DNA of 45,627 nt from contig NZ_JAOART010000145.1 of NCBI RefSeq assembly GCF_025210435.1, positions 1 through 45,627 on the forward strand, written 5' to 3'. The notes beneath the pieces are model-generated. The model saw nothing but the letters and a program-made list of their open reading frames with translations, was not told the origin of the DNA and did not search any database. The first letter of the stretch is position 1; every line of letters begins with the position of its first letter. The position numbers and the translations under genes are program-made. This DNA comes from Anaeromicrobium sp. (GTDB lineage Bacteria > Bacillota > Clostridia > Peptostreptococcales > Thermotaleaceae). Positions 44,637 to 45,627 of the stretch are shown in pieces.

Positions 44637-45320
44637 TTATCCTTTCCACCTATATCCAGTACCCCAGACAGTTTCAATATATTCTGGCTCAGAAGAAGTA
44701 TCTTCCACTTTTTTTCGTAGCCTTCTAATATGTACATCTACGTTTTTCGACTCACCTACAAATTCCCAACCCCATACATTTTTTAATAATTCTTCCCTAC
44801 TAAAGGCCTTTTGGGGATTTTGTATAAATATTTTCATCAATTCATATTCTTTAGGAGTTAAATCTAACTCCACATTATTTTTATATACCTTTTTAGAGTA
44901 TATATCTATTTTAAAGGGTTTACTTTCTAATATAGCTTCCCCCTCATGAACTTCTTTTTTACTTCTTCTTAATAAAGCCTTCACCCTTAAAATCAACTCC
45001 GTTGGATTAAAAGGCTTTACCACATAATCATCTGCTCCCTTTTCAAGTCCATTTATTTTATCAATATCTTGACTTTTAGCCGTTAACATGATTATTCCAA
45101 TATTAGGATATTTTTTCCTCAATTGATCGCATACATAAAACCCATCTACTCCTGGTAACATTACATCTAATAAAACCACGTCTGGATTTTCTTTTTCCAC
45201 CAGTTCTAATCCTTCTTCTCCTGTGGCCACATCCATCACTTCAAATCCACTACATTTAAAGGCCACCCTCAAAACAGAAGATATGCTACTGTCATCCTCC
45301 ACTATAAGTATCTTTTCCAT
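44637..45320 (-). CDS. OmpR/PhoB-family response regulator
   Basis: 227 residues. The receiver domain (1-120) has the acidic pocket in IVEDD, the phospho-acceptor Asp in VVLLDVMLPG (about D52) and the Lys in VKPFNP. The C-terminal winged helix (about 130-227) shows LTPKEYELMKIF and VDVHIRRLRKKVE. GGGAGGA precedes the ATG. The gene is first in the operon with kinase and lipoprotein. Its leader or promoter zone is occupied from 30 bases upstream by repeat copy 3. Confidence 0.92.
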   Translation of the reverse strand: MEKILIVEDDSSISSVLRVAFKCSGFEVMDVATGEEGLELVEKENPDVVLLDVMLPGVDGFYVCDQLRKKYPNIGIIMLTAKSQDIDKINGLEKGADDYVVKPFNPTELILRVKALLRRSKKEVHEGEAILESKPFKIDIYSKKVYKNNVELDLTPKEYELMKIFIQNPQKAFSREELLKNVWGWEFVGESKNVDVHIRRLRKKVEDTSSEPEYIETVWGTGYRWKG

Positions 45321-45349
45321 ATAATTCCTCCCAATATTCCCACTTAACT

Positions 45350-45582
45350 ATGGATTTCGTAACACTAAGATTTCTTTATACAGTAACTTGCCTATAAGAG
45401 AAACGATTGAAAATCTTTGGAACCCTGGAACATCACAACATCCTATGCTACTCCAACATGACTCATGAACCTATCTACTAAGATTCACACTTTCGCTTGT
45501 GACAAGGACTTGGGTGGAAAAGATTTTCAATGGTTTCCTGAAATAGGCCCGCATAAAGCAAGTTTATACACCAGAAATCCAT
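45350..45582 (-). repeat. Interspersed structured repeat, copy 3 (complete, 233 bp)
   Basis: End arms ATGGATTT (45350-45357) and AAATCCAT (45575-45582); an inner stem at 45400-45417 with 45520-45537. Relative to copy 2, both inner arms are 2 bases shorter, and the outer arms change together (G-C in place of A-T). It lies directly upstream of the response regulator gene, in the orientation that would put it in that gene's leader. Confidence 0.88.
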
Positions 45583-45627
45583 ATTAAATATTATATCATC
45601 ATAACATATAGTTTTCCTATTTTACGC

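Overview
The window comes from a low-GC, anaerobic, endospore-forming Gram-positive bacterium, most likely a clostridium of the Tissierellales/Peptostreptococcales kind. This rests on AT-rich DNA, strong AGGAGG-type ribosome binding sites, a SpoVB homologue, a bactofilin, oxygen-sensitive Fe-S enzymes, a sigma-54 activator and a TAXI-TRAP transporter. No rRNA, tRNA or CRISPR array is visible. The order-level placement is inference.

Layout. 1-10.9 kb is mostly core: a 3' part of an interspersed repeat, a UPF0180 protein, a LacI-type regulator, an M23 endopeptidase with a bactofilin, a diacylglycerol-kinase-like lipid kinase, a MocR-type regulator, two small unknown proteins, SpoVB, a candidate 6S RNA, a NdpA-like nucleoid protein and a double [4Fe-4S] reductive-dehalogenase-like protein. 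10.97-18.17 kb is a tight three-gene operon and the most unusual part of the window. Its first gene is a 1,630-residue protein joining an HD phosphohydrolase, helical repeats, a NadD-like nucleotidyltransferase, a GNAT-like region and a phosphoribosyltransferase-like region. It is followed by a lactate/malate-dehydrogenase-like protein and a tandem flavodoxin-like protein with a cysteine cluster. I infer that they make, modify or repair a nucleotide-type metabolite; the product is unknown.

18.2-21.0 kb holds the second repeat copy, a LysM/stalk-domain envelope protein and several very small genes. 21.0-26.8 kb is a sigma-54-controlled redox operon (old-yellow-enzyme reductase, ABM-domain protein, zinc alcohol dehydrogenase) with its AcoR-like activator. 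A -24/-12 promoter and two upstream palindromes can be read directly. 26.9-33.9 kb is an accessory island: a secreted leucine-rich-repeat protein, a complete IS4-type insertion sequence, a membrane protein interrupted by an in-frame TAG, a decayed IS3-type transposase and an RNase H protein.

33.9-45.6 kb returns to core functions: a YebC-family protein, a TAXI-TRAP transporter (binding protein, DUF1850 protein, fused permease), an orphan ABC ATPase with an isochorismatase-fold hydrolase, CysQ, and a two-component system with a lipoprotein. The third repeat copy lies just upstream of the two-component system.

The ~235-bp repeat occurs three times in the same orientation. Its copies differ in ways that keep the arms complementary, so it looks like a structured RNA or a palindromic mobile repeat.
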